A stretch of DNA of 64,000 nucleotides. It comes from Adiantum capillus-veneris. Taxonomy: Eukaryota > Streptophyta > Polypodiopsida > Polypodiales > Pteridaceae. The notes below the pieces were generated by a model. That model searched no databases. It was not told where the DNA came from and saw nothing but the letters and a program-made list of their open reading frames with translations. The DNA is taken from the NCBI GenBank assembly GCA_014529385.2, contig CM043957.1:86564881-86628880 (forward strand), given 5' to 3'. Positions within the stretch are counted from its first letter, which is position 1. Each line of letters opens with the position of its first letter. Positions 23,301-35,300 of the stretch are shown here, one piece after another. The position numbers and the translations under genes are program-made.

Positions 23301-26300
23301 CGCCACTCCGTGCCGCGTATCGTCTCTCTCTTTTAGTTCAGTTGTTATTGAAGTGCTAAAAGTTTGTTCAGTCTGTTCTTTTGTATTGACACATGGTGCC
23401 CGTCTTGTGACACCAACGGTCGACATATCCCCAGCGCCACCTCCTGCTAAGAGAGCTAGACCCGCTAATGGACTAGTTCCTGATATTTATCGCATATGCC
23501 TTGAGAGTCCAAATGAATTGTGTCGAGCATATGACAAAGTCAATGGCTTCAAAGCCCTTATTTTCTTTGACCCCGGAGCTACAGAGAACTTCATCCATCC
23601 AGAATTCTTAAAGCAGATGCACTTTGATTATGATGTAGAGGGTGGAGAAATTGGGTTGAGCTAGCCACAGGGCAAACTCAGAAAGTAGTACCGCTCATTG
23701 GTGCTCTTCCAGTGACTATTCAAGATTATCATGGAAAAGCTTATTTCCACATCATGAAGTTGGGCAATTGCGACGTTCTCTTGGGCATGCCTTGGCACGA
23801 CAAGAATGATGAGTGCGCAACAATGTGTGCAAGTGATAGAGCACGAGGAGATGTGCAAGACTTGAGCCTTGGAGAGGAGGCATTGGTGTGCAGAGATGGG
23901 GGCGTGAGAGGTCGAAGTAGGAGAGAGAGAGACTGCACGATTCTTGTAAGGGGAATAAGTTGAGAGTGAATTGGGCTCTCATTCCCTTTATTAAAGTATA
24001 GGACCATTTTTAAGTTAGTGGCCAAGTTCAATGTGAACTTGGCCAAAGGTTAGTAACCTTTAAAAACTATACACAAAAGGGGTCATTTGGACTGGCCATT
24101 TGGGCCTTTAACCCAACAACCTCCCACTTAAAGGCATAAATGGCACCTTTAAGCTACGTGACTCCCACTATCTGTATGCATAGCTGATGTTGTGCTTTGG
24201 GTAAGCACTTAGTGAGAGCATCTGCTGGATTTTGTGATGTATGGACCTTAACCAATGTAATAAGGCCATCCTCAAGCACTTCTTGGATGAAGTGATACCG
24301 CACATCAATATGCTTTGTGCGTGCATGAAACATGGCATTCTTTGCCAGACATATGGCACTCTGGCTATCACAACCAAGCATAGGTGCCTTGTCAGGCAAA
24401 CCAAAATCATTGCATAGACGTGCTAACCAAATTGCTTCTTTCGAAGCCTCAGTGGCTGAAATATATTCAACCTCTGTAGTAGACAATGCAACTATCTTTC
24501 GCAATCTAGAACACCATGAAACAGCACCTCCTGCAAGAGTAAACACATAACCACTTGTGGATTTCCGTGTATCCACATCACCAGCCATGTCAAAGTCACA
24601 AAATCCCTTCAACTCCAATGGTCCTTTACCATAGCAGAGGCATTTGTTTTTAGTCCCTTTCAAGTACCTCATAATGGACTTCACTGCATCCCAATGCAAC
24701 CTGCCTGGATTAGCCATAAACCGGCTCACAACTCCCACTGCATGGGCTATGTCAGGCCTAGTAGCAACCATGGCATACATAAGTGAACCACAAGCTGAAG
24801 CGTAAGGCACACTTTGCATGTCATTGGCTTCTTCCTTTGACTTGGGGCAATCATCCTTGGAGATATTGACATATGGCTGTAATGGCACGCCAATAGGCTT
24901 TACGTCAGCCATGTTAAATCTGTCTAGCACCTTTTCAATGTACTTTTCTTACGACAAATACAATATGCGCTGGTACCTTTGCCTTCTAACCCTCACTCCA
25001 AGTATATGTTCAGCTGCCCCAAGGTCTTTCATTGAAAATGCAGATTTCAGTTGCTCTTTAAGAGCATCAACAGTGCTTCTTTTCTTTGCAGCTATCAACA
25101 TATCATCCACATAGAGCACAAGAATGATAGGTTTGCAATCCTCATCACGTTCGGTATACAAACAATGGTCTGCATGGCTTCTTTTGTAACCATGTTTGAG
25201 CATGAAGCGGTCAAACTTCTTGTACCATTGTCTACATGATTGTTTCAGCCCATACAAGCTTCTATTGAGCATACATACCAAATGTTCCTTGCCAAGAATA
25301 ACAAAACCCTCGGGTTGCTTCATGTAAAGCTCTTCCTCCACATCACCATGCAAAAAAGCGGTATGTACATCCATTTGGTCCAATTCCAAATCAAGGGCAG
25401 CCACTATCGCAAACAATACACGCAAGTGGTCATCTTCACTACAGAAGAGAACACTTCCTGAAAGTCTATGTCCTTGGTTTGAACATATCCCTTTGCAACC
25501 AACCTTGCCTTATACTTGGGTTTTGCATCAACTGTCTTGATTTTATACACCCATTTGTTAGGAATAGCCTTCCTACCTTTCGGCAATTCCACCAAATCCC
25601 AAGTATGATTAGCATGCAAAGCTTTAATCTCTTCCTGCATAGCAAGCTCCCACTTGTCGTTGTGCTCACATATCTTTGCCTCTTTATACGTTAGAGGCTC
25701 TCCCTCATTTGTCAGCATAATGTAATGCAAAGAGGGATCATATCTACTCAGTCTGTCTTGGACGAGTAGATTCTAACCGGCCTGTACAACATAGAGGGCG
25801 GTACTATTTCAATTACCTGTTAACTTTACACAGAGCACTGAGAAGGGAAGAGAACACAGTTGCGTCCAGCGACTAGAATGTCACTGCGCACACGAGACCG
25901 ACACCCTGTAGGCCCCAAAGACTGGCGCCCCTTTCGGTATTTCTTTATTCAAATTAAGGTAGACGATCCGACCACTTAGCACAAGCTTTCACAAAGCTGT
26001 CCAAACCTGGCAAGGACTGAAAACGCAAGTTTTCGACCGGATTTCCGTAGCATAACGGCGCAAAAACCCTTGTAGGTCAAAAGCACCTGTCTAGGACGGA
26101 TTCCCTCGCTATCTGGAAGCTTTCTGGTGAGCTGTCACAGAAATTCAGCGGGCTGTCATTCTCTGTTTTTCATTGTCGGGTGCCCAAAAGCCCACGTGGT
26201 TCCCTTGCAGTTTAGGTGTGAAACCCTAAACCTGCAGAAAAACACAGCAGGCTATAATTCGCTGTTTCGGATCGTTTTTAGCGGAGCGAACACGCCTACG

Positions 26301-29300
26301 CGTGTCCCAAGGGCTCCCGCACACAATGGGACAGTTCCCCTGTGAATTGGACGAGTTTTCACACGAGAAAACTCTCCGAACTCGCAATCTTTCGCGATGG
26401 AACTGTGCGTACCTGTGGGGGATTAGCAATTAGCTAATCCGATTCCTGTTCAAAAGGCTCTTGCCTTGGCAAACGCGCATAAAACCCCAAAATTGTACAT
26501 GTTCATCTGAGTAGCCCAACTAGTGGGGCATTACCATATGTGCCAAAAGGGAGAGAGAGATGCACGAGAGCAAATCATCGTGCTACATGAGATAGAGGAG
26601 AAGGCAAGATTTCCATTAAAGCTGTAGACCTGCACCCACTACTCACAAACACACTGTAGGTCACTTAGTGTAAAATTCAGCCTCCTCTCTCAAATTGGGC
26701 GCCCCCTCTTCATGCCGGAAGTGGCAAAACTGCCTGGAGCCGCCATGTGTCCAGTTTTTCCCTTTTGAGTTAATTCTCTAGTTCCCACTGACTTATAAAG
26801 TTATAAGTGACTTTCCGAGTGGCCCAGACTTCATTTGGCGCACACAGGCTTCCATACTCATCAGAATTCAGTGCTAACTGGCCCGACCAATCCCAGACTG
26901 ACTGACCGACCCAGACTCCCGCTGTGAGAAACCTATTCGGCCGTAGCCGTTTCACACTGGCCATGCAATGTCCACTTGCACCTTTTCAAGTGTTCCGGGG
27001 AAAACAAGTAAAAATAAAAATAAATAAAAATATCTAGTACTTATTTACGAAAGGCAACAGGAAAAATACACCTCCTGGTGACACACCCCACCCTTGAAAT
27101 ACTGCAAGCGACCTCACTTGCATGCCAATAATACATGCGGTATCTCCTGATATCACATATATTCTATGATGGGAATCCAAGATATACATGCTTCCGGAAA
27201 TGTAGCGTTGGACGATTAAACAATCCCACCAACCTGGCCACGACACATATATCAAGCATAGAAGTCTTCTAGTGTACTCTCAAGCACAAACTTCTCTAGC
27301 TAAATTCTGTATGGAAAGAGTAGATACAATTGCTTAACTACTCTCTTGAGCATCATGAACCATGCTCTTGCCTTGCTCCAGAAAAGGCTACATCAAGTCA
27401 CTGTGGGTTCCATCTGAAAGGCTTCAAGATACAATTGCAATAGCTGAGGTGAATCAACCAATTCAGACTCTTCCATCCATTTGGCATCCAACGATGGATA
27501 GTTCTTGAACTTCACCAAATAGCGTCTTGCAACCTTTCCTCTAACTTTTCTTTCTTTATGTGCCAATATCTGTTCAGGAATAAGGATTTCATCCAATTCT
27601 TCCACTTCGGATTGTTCCTCATCAAGCATATTCTCTGGCACATTACCAACAAAGGGTCTTAGAAGGCTGACATGAAAAGAATTATGTATTTTCCAGCCTT
27701 CTTGTAGCTTTAATCTGTAAGCTACATCGCTGATCTTTTCTGAAATCTGAAAACGACCATAATATCGCAGACTGAGCTTAGGAAAAGTACCCAATCACCA
27801 AGTAAAAATACAAGTTCACGACGGTGACGATCAGCAGCTTTCTTTTGCTTAGCCTGAGTCTTCTCAAGAGCAATCTTTATATTCCTGTATGTTTCATCCA
27901 TATCTTGCACATACTTGTCTGCCTCAAAAATCTTGTCCTTAGTCTGCAAAATGGGCGGGACTTTCTTCTCTCCTTTCACTATCTCAAATGGTGCCTTACC
28001 TGTTGATGTATGCATAGTGTTATTGTAAGCATATTCAACCAATGGAAGATGGTGTTCCCGAGTTGCCTTGTGCTCTGACACATAACATTTGAGAAGGTCC
28101 AGAACAGTAGAATTTGCCTCTTCTGACTGTCCATCAATTTGCGGATGAAACGAAGAAGAGAACTTTAGCGTAGTGCCTATGTTCTCAAACAATGCCTTCC
28201 AGAAAAGACTCGTCATACGTGGATCCCTGTCATCACTGACAATTGACTGAGGCATCCCGTGGTATTTAAAGATATTGCTCATAAATATCTTGACCATGTG
28301 TTCTGGCTTTACTTTCTTCCTCACAGGAATGAAATGGGCCGTTTTACTGAACCTACAAATGATAGTCCAAATCCCATCATTGCCTGTTTGTGTTCTTGGA
28401 AGATCAAAGATAAAGTCCATTGCTATGCTTTCCCATGGCCTATCAGGGATTGGCAATGGCTACAACAATCCCGGTTGCTTTTGTCTGTCAAATTTGACTT
28501 TTTGGCATACTAAGCATGATCTTACAAATCTGTCAACATCTTGACACAAAGTTGGCCAATAGAAGAACGCCTCAACCCCTTTCACTGTCGCATCAATTCC
28601 ACGATGCCCAGCATAAGGTGGAGCGTGACTTTCCATCAAAATCTTTGGCCGTAACTGTTTAGTAACGCATAACTTTCCTTGCATCATGAGAAAGTCATTC
28701 TTAAGCATATAGTGCTCATGATGTTGCCCATCAACAAGCTGGTCATAGATCCTTGCAAAATCTGAATCTTCAGCATATTGTGTCTTCATTTCGTCTAGTT
28801 CACAATGGTACGGAATTGACACTGCTGAAATTTAGGGCTTTCGTGACAACGCATCAACCACCACGTTCTTTTTCCCTTGCACATGCACAATCTGAAAATG
28901 GAACATTGACAAGATGTTTGCCCATCGCATGTGCTTCTCAGACAACTTCGTCTGTGTGAAAAAATATCGCAAGGTTTGATGATCTGTTTGGACAACAAAA
29001 TCAGCCCCTAGCAGATAGTGTTTCCAACTAGTGAGAGCATGAATTACTGCCAGCAATTCTTTCTCATAGACTCGCAAGTTCCTTTCAGTCTTCAAAAGAA
29101 TTCTGCTCTCATATGTGACTACTCAGCCATTCTGCATTAGAACTGCACCAAGACTATGGCCACACGTATCACATTGACCCACAAAAGGTTTCGAAAGATC
29201 TGGCAAAATGATTACCGAACCTGAAGTCAGCTTCTCTTTCAAGTGTTTGAACGCTAAAATTTCCTTGGCTGTCCACTTGAAAGTAACTCCTTATCCTTGC

Positions 29301-32300
29301 AATGCATGGAGTGGAGAAGCAATCTCAGCAAAATTTCGGATGAACCTCCTGTAGTAGGAACATAAGCCTAGAAAGCTTCGAATGTCATGTACGGACTTCA
29401 AGTCTAGCCATGACCTAATTGCTTCCACTTTAGCGGGATCCATGCGTACCCCATCCTTTGAAACAATGTGCCCAAGGAAGTGAATCTCTTGCAAAAAGAA
29501 TTCACTCTTCTTCGCATTAATGAGTAGCATGTTCTTACGTAACTCATTGAAAACTGCAGTCAAGTGATCCCTATGCTCCTCTTCAAACTTCGAGTAGACA
29601 ATCATGTCATCAAAGAAGGTACCCACGAAGTTTCTATGTGGTCTAGAAATTCTGTCTATCATTCTATTAAAGTAACAGGAGTATTTGTGAGACCAAATGG
29701 AATAACAAGAAACTCATAGAGACCAAATGTTGTCCTGAACGCAGTCTTATGGACATCTTCTGGCCTAATGAGTATCTGATGGTACCCACTCTTTAGGTCT
29801 ATTCTTGTAAACAATGACGCTCCCTCAAGCCGATCAAGAATGTCATCTATCCTCGGTATGGGGAACCTGTTCTTGATGGTATTCTTATTCAAGGCGCGAT
29901 AGTCAATGCACATCCGCCATGAACCATCCTTCTTCTGCACTAAGAGTACAGGCGAACAAAAAGGGGATGAACTGGGTTGAATCAGCCCCTTCTCTAAAAG
30001 CTAGTTGACCTGACTCATAATCTCTTTCTGTTGGGTTGCACTAACCCTGTATGGTGTTCTATTCGGTGGACTAGAACCTGGCACAAGATCTATAGTACGA
30101 TCCTCAGGTCTCTCAAGAGGTAACTCCCCTGGCAAAGAGTCCGTAAAACAATCACTGAAACCACTCAAAAAAGTTGACCTGTCTTTCTCTAAGGTAGACA
30201 AATTAGATACAACTTGAGGTACTTCTTTTGCAAAGATCAAGTACGCAAAAAGGTGATTCTTTATTACAGATGAAATAGCAGAAGCAGAAACAACTGGAAC
30301 AGACTCGCCTTTAAGCTTTACATCAAGGACATGAGTCTTTCCTCTATGTACAAGGGTAATCTTTTTGTTGTAAGTATCCACCATAGCATGTAACCTGTAA
30401 CACCATGGGATACCCAGTAACACATCGCAGCCCTCAAGTGGCATAATATGAAATTCTTCCGCATCCACATAACTCTGAATGTGCAGACGAAGCTTCCCCA
30501 AAATGGGAGTAACGTCCTCTGAATGACTTGGGCATGCCAAACCTGCTTCCCCTGTCATACCCATCTCCTCTGCACGAATGCCCAACTTTGATGCCAATTC
30601 TGGTGATATGAAATTTGCTCCGTGGCATCTGTGTTTGGCTGATCTCCAACCAAATCTAGAACAAGTCCTGCACTTGGCTTTGGCTTCTTCCCTTTATGGT
30701 CTGACTTGTCATCCTTATCCTGTGACTTCTTCTGTGGGCATTCATTTGCAAAATGTCCTTCCTGTTCACAAATATAGCATTTCTTGGCCTCCCTAAGAGG
30801 TTTCCTTTCTTCAAAAGTTTTGCCAGAAAAATGCCTTTTTTGTCCTTGTCCTCGTCCCGAAGAAGACTTAGACTGCTTCTTGGACGTATCACCTTCTTCA
30901 GTGGAGGGCTTCTTTGTGAAAGGCTTTGTTGCAACATTGCCCTTGGCTGAAAACTGTTTGCCCTGGGACCCTTTCTTGTGGCTATTAAATCCATCGGAAT
31001 CTCCCTTCGACAGATTGTTGGCCACTCTTGCATTCTCTATCAAATGAAACATATTCATGACAGTAGTCTTTGTGCAGTAATCCCTGATTTTCTTGGTTAA
31101 TCCTCAACAGTACTTCTCAATCTATTCTGACAATGGCACAATCCTGTAAGAAGTGACTGGCAACAGTGAGGCCCAAAACTGTTTATTGTACTCTTCCAGA
31201 TTCGCACACTGTTTAGCATTCAACTCATGCCATTTGTCATCACGTCCACTTCAAAAGTGTTTGTCAACCATGCAGGCGTAAAAAGTTGTTTGAATTGGAA
31301 CCACGTTGTTGGGGCTTGACCCAGGTTCGACCCAGGTTCAACAATACGGTCCACCATTGAAGCGCATTCCCTTTCAAGAAAGTGGTAGCCTTGCATATCT
31401 TTGAAGATTCCGTGAAGTTTCCTCCAGCATAAGCTGCATCGAGCTGCTGTATGAAGGTCAAAGCCTTCAATTGGTTCTCAGTTCCTCTGAAAGTTTCAAA
31501 CTTCACTCCCAGCCCACCTTCCTTGTAATCCTTAGGCTGACTCAAAGGAGCCACATTATCATAAACAGGTGGTGCTCCATGATTGTTCATTCCAGCACTC
31601 GCATCAACTGTTTTACCTGTCATATCTGCATTTTGTATGTATGGCTACGAAAAACCAGCCATACCAAATTGTGTTCCAGGCACTCGAAACTGGTCATAGG
31701 CACCCTGAAAACCTGGTTGAACACCATGTTCGCGTACATAGGGTTACCCATGCCTGTTTGCATTGTCCTGAACACATTCCCTGGCATATAACCTGTGGAA
31801 GGTCCAGCCATAGCTTGAAACACTGAACCACCTCCAAAATAACCAGGATAAGTATTAGGTAATGGAATTTTCTCTGTGCCATGTGAGGAAGATCCCTCTT
31901 CAGGTACTTGGTCTCTCTTCTCTGCCATAACGACAAGCTCTGTGTTGCTTTCACCCACAACAATCTACGCTGCACTTTTTGAAGAAAAAGTGACTATCCC
32001 GTCAATAGAACCATCTAACCGGCCTGTACAACGTAGAGGGCGGTACTATTTCAATTACCTGTTAACTATACAAAGAGCACTGAGAAGGGAAGAGAACATA
32101 GTTGCGTCCAGCGACTAGAATGTCACTGCGCACACGAGACCGACACCCTGTAGGCCCCAAAGACTGGCGCTCCTTTCGGTATTTCTTTATTCAAATTAAG
32201 GTAGACGATCCGACCACTTAGCACAAGCTTTCACAAAGCTCTCCAAATCTGGCGAGGGCTGAGAACGCAGGTTTTCGACCGGATTTCGGCAGCATAACGG

Positions 32301-35300
32301 CACAAAAACCCCTGTAAGTCAAAAGCACCTGTCTAGGACGGATTCCCTCGCTATCTGGAAGCTTTCTGGTGAGCTTTCACAGAAATTCAGCGGGCTGTAA
32401 TTCTGTGTTTTTCAGAGTTGGGTGCCCAAAAGCTTGTACACACATCCCAAGGCTCTCACGAGGCTCCCCCGGGGATCCCTTGCAGTTTAGGTGTGAAACC
32501 CTAAACCTGCAGAAAAACACAGCAGGCTGTAATTCGCTGTTTCGGATCGTTTTTAGCGGAGCGAACACGCCTACGCGTGTCACAAGGGCTCCCGCACGCA
32601 ATGGGACAGTTCCCCTGTGAATTGGACGAGTTTTCACGCGAGAAAACTCTCCGAACTCGCAATCTTTCGCGATGGAACTGTGCGTACCTGTGGGGGATTA
32701 GCAATTAGCTAATCCGGTTCCTGTTCAGAAGGCTTTTGCCTTGGCAAACGCGCATAAAACCCCAGAACTGTACATGTTCATCTGAGTAGCCCAACTAGTG
32801 GGGCATTACCATATGTGCCAAAAGGGAGAGAGAGATGCACGAGAGCAAATCATCACGCTACATGAGACAGAGGAGAAGGCAAGCTTTCCATTAAAGTTGT
32901 AGACCTGCACCCACTACTCACACACACACTGTAGGTCACTTAGTGTAAAATTCAGCCTCCTCTCTCAAATTGGGCGCCCCCTCTTCATGCTCGAAGTGGC
33001 AAAACTGCTTGGAGCTGCCATGTGTCCAGTTTGCCCCTTTTGAGTTAATTCTCTAGTTCCCACTGTACTTATAAAGTTATAAGTGACTTTCCGAGTGGCC
33101 CAGAATTCATTTGGCGCACACAGGCTTCCATACTCATCAGAATTCACTGCTAACTGGCCCGACCAGTCCCAGACTGACCGACCTAGACTCCCGCTGTGAG
33201 AAACCTATTCGGCCGCAGCCGTTTCACACTGGCCATGCAATGTCCACTTGCACCTTTTCAAGGGTTCCTAGGAAAACAAGTAAAAATAAAAATAAATAAA
33301 GATATCTAGTACTTATTTACGGAAGGCAACAGGAAAAATACACCTCCTGGTGACATAGACCGTCTCACCCAATGATCCACATTATCCGGTAATGAGTCTA
33401 CATCAGGTGGCATGATAAAATCATCAACAATGGACTGTTGTACATCATTTTCATCACCATTTTCAGCATTGTTTTGTGGCTACAAATGCCCTTCAGGAGC
33501 CTCAATTGGCTGCCCAACATCATCTGGCTCAAACACCACTGGATTATCTACATTTTCAGCTATATGTGGTGCATCCGGAGGGTCAAGAATAGGCCTAACA
33601 AGTGACTGGTCATGCTGAAATTTGACCCTTTTATGGCTTCTTCACCATATCCCATGAAGAGGCCTTTAATGGACTTGACATCTAGTTTGCTTCTCAACTC
33701 AGGTCTAATATGCACAAAAGCTTCGCAACCAAAAATGCGTAAGTGATCATATGAAGCAGGCTTGCCAGACCAAACCTCTTCAGGGATGTCACCTTTCAAA
33801 GACATGTGAGGGGATCGATTGCATATATGCACTACAGTTTTCAAAGCTTCTCTCCAAAAATCCATAAGAGAGATTAGTTGTGGACAGCGTGCATCTCACC
33901 CTCTCACACAAGTGTCCTATTGAATCTTTCAGCCACACCATTAGAAGAGAGGCTGTATGGCACAGTAAGCTCTCTCTTAATGCCCAAATTTTCACAAAAT
34001 TTGTTAAATTCAGCACTTGTGAACTCTCCCCCATTGTCAGTACGCAAGCATTTCAACTTTCTACCTGTTTGGGTAGTCACAAACACATGAAATTTCTTAA
34101 ACCCATTTCAACTTTCTACCTGTTTGGGTGGTCACAAATGCATGAAATTTCTTAAACGCAGCAAAGGCTTCATCCATAGATTTAAGCAAATAAACCGAAA
34201 TTTTCCTAGAATGATCATCAACAAAGGAGACAAAATAGCATGCACCTCCCATAGACTTAGTAGGCATGCTACATACATCAGAATGTACAAGATCAAGCAC
34301 ACAAGATTTACGAGAGACACCGGAGTAATAAGAACGCTTTACTTGCTTGCCAAATTGACATTCATTACAAAAGTCAAGCTTTGTGCCTTTAGCATCAAGC
34401 TTGTTTAAAGTACAAAGCTTAGAAAGGCCTTTTTGGCTCATATGGCCAAGCCTCTTGTGCCATAACTCCATGTGAGAGTTAATTTCATCCAACGCAATAA
34501 ACTTGCCCAACATGGCCTTTCCATGCATGCAGTAAAGTGTCCCTTTCTTTGTACCCTTTACAATCAGCCTTGAGCCTTTAGTAATTTTCCATGATCCTCT
34601 CTCAAACAAGATGCTGTAACCATGCATATCCATCTAACCAACAGCGAGCAGACTCTTCTTGATTCCCGGCACATATCTAACATCGTGCAAGACAAGCTCA
34701 TTTGTGCCATCTATGGAGAGATGCACAGTGCCAATACCCTCAATGGAATATGCATGATTGTTTCCAAGGTATACATGGCGATGCTTGCCTGCATCAAAAG
34801 TAGAGAAACACTCCTTGATAGGAGTCGTATGAAATGAAGCACCGGAATCAACTATCCAAGTCTGGGATAATGCATCATTGACAGTCAACAAAGCATCAAT
34901 AAGATCACTCTTGGTGATCTGCATGTCCTATGAATGAACATTAAGAGAGGCATCAAGGTCATAAGCATCATTATCTGACCTCTACATCTGACAGCTCCTC
35001 AATCACAACACTAGAAGCCACATTGGCCTTCTCTTTATCCTTTGAGCTGTCCTGTGCATCTGTCTTGACTTCCTTCTTCTCTTTCTTTTTGTCTCCGCCA
35101 TTCTTTTTCCGTTCTAACTCGGCTTTGTAGTACCTGCAATCGGGTTTCTTGTGACCTTTCCTACCACACTGATAGCAAGTCACATCACCCTTGCCTTTGC
35201 TGGCATTTCCCCTTTCCTTACTCTTACTCTTACTCCTTTGTACATAGAGATTCTTCTTCCCTGTCCTGCCTCGAACCATGTTGGCAGAGCTGCCTCCCTC

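Larger units (their letters stand above)
18261..23412 (+). mobile_element. Second copy of the C family, C', nested in C
   Basis: It has the same LTR family as C. The target duplication is CCAAT at 18256-18260 versus CCAAC at 23413-23417 (one mismatch). The 5' LTR (18261-21257) is broken by a Penelope-like element, and the 3' LTR is 22766-23412. The internal sequence has a degraded Gag (about 21300-21790) and a repeat-rich 3' part (22030-22765) but no pol. C had thus inserted, then been hit by its own relative. Confidence 0.87.
25772..33355 (-). mobile_element. Ty3/gypsy chromovirus 'F', innermost of the nest
   Basis: LTRs of 1312 and 1342 bp lie at 25772-27083 and 32014-33355. The target duplication is TAGAT (25767-25771) versus TAGAC (33356-33360), one mismatch. 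The order on the minus strand is Gag with zinc knuckle, protease, RT, RNase H, integrase, chromodomain. It is inserted in copia element E. The right LTR has about 30 extra bases near 32425-32470. The LTR as bounded by the duplication starts TG but ends GA on the minus strand. Confidence 0.92.

Noticed and set aside
33131-33180. Second hammerhead (CTGATGAG on the minus strand in element F LTR)
   Set aside because: No matching GAA core or flanking stem pairs; chance occurrence. The same was true for GATGAGC at 42836.
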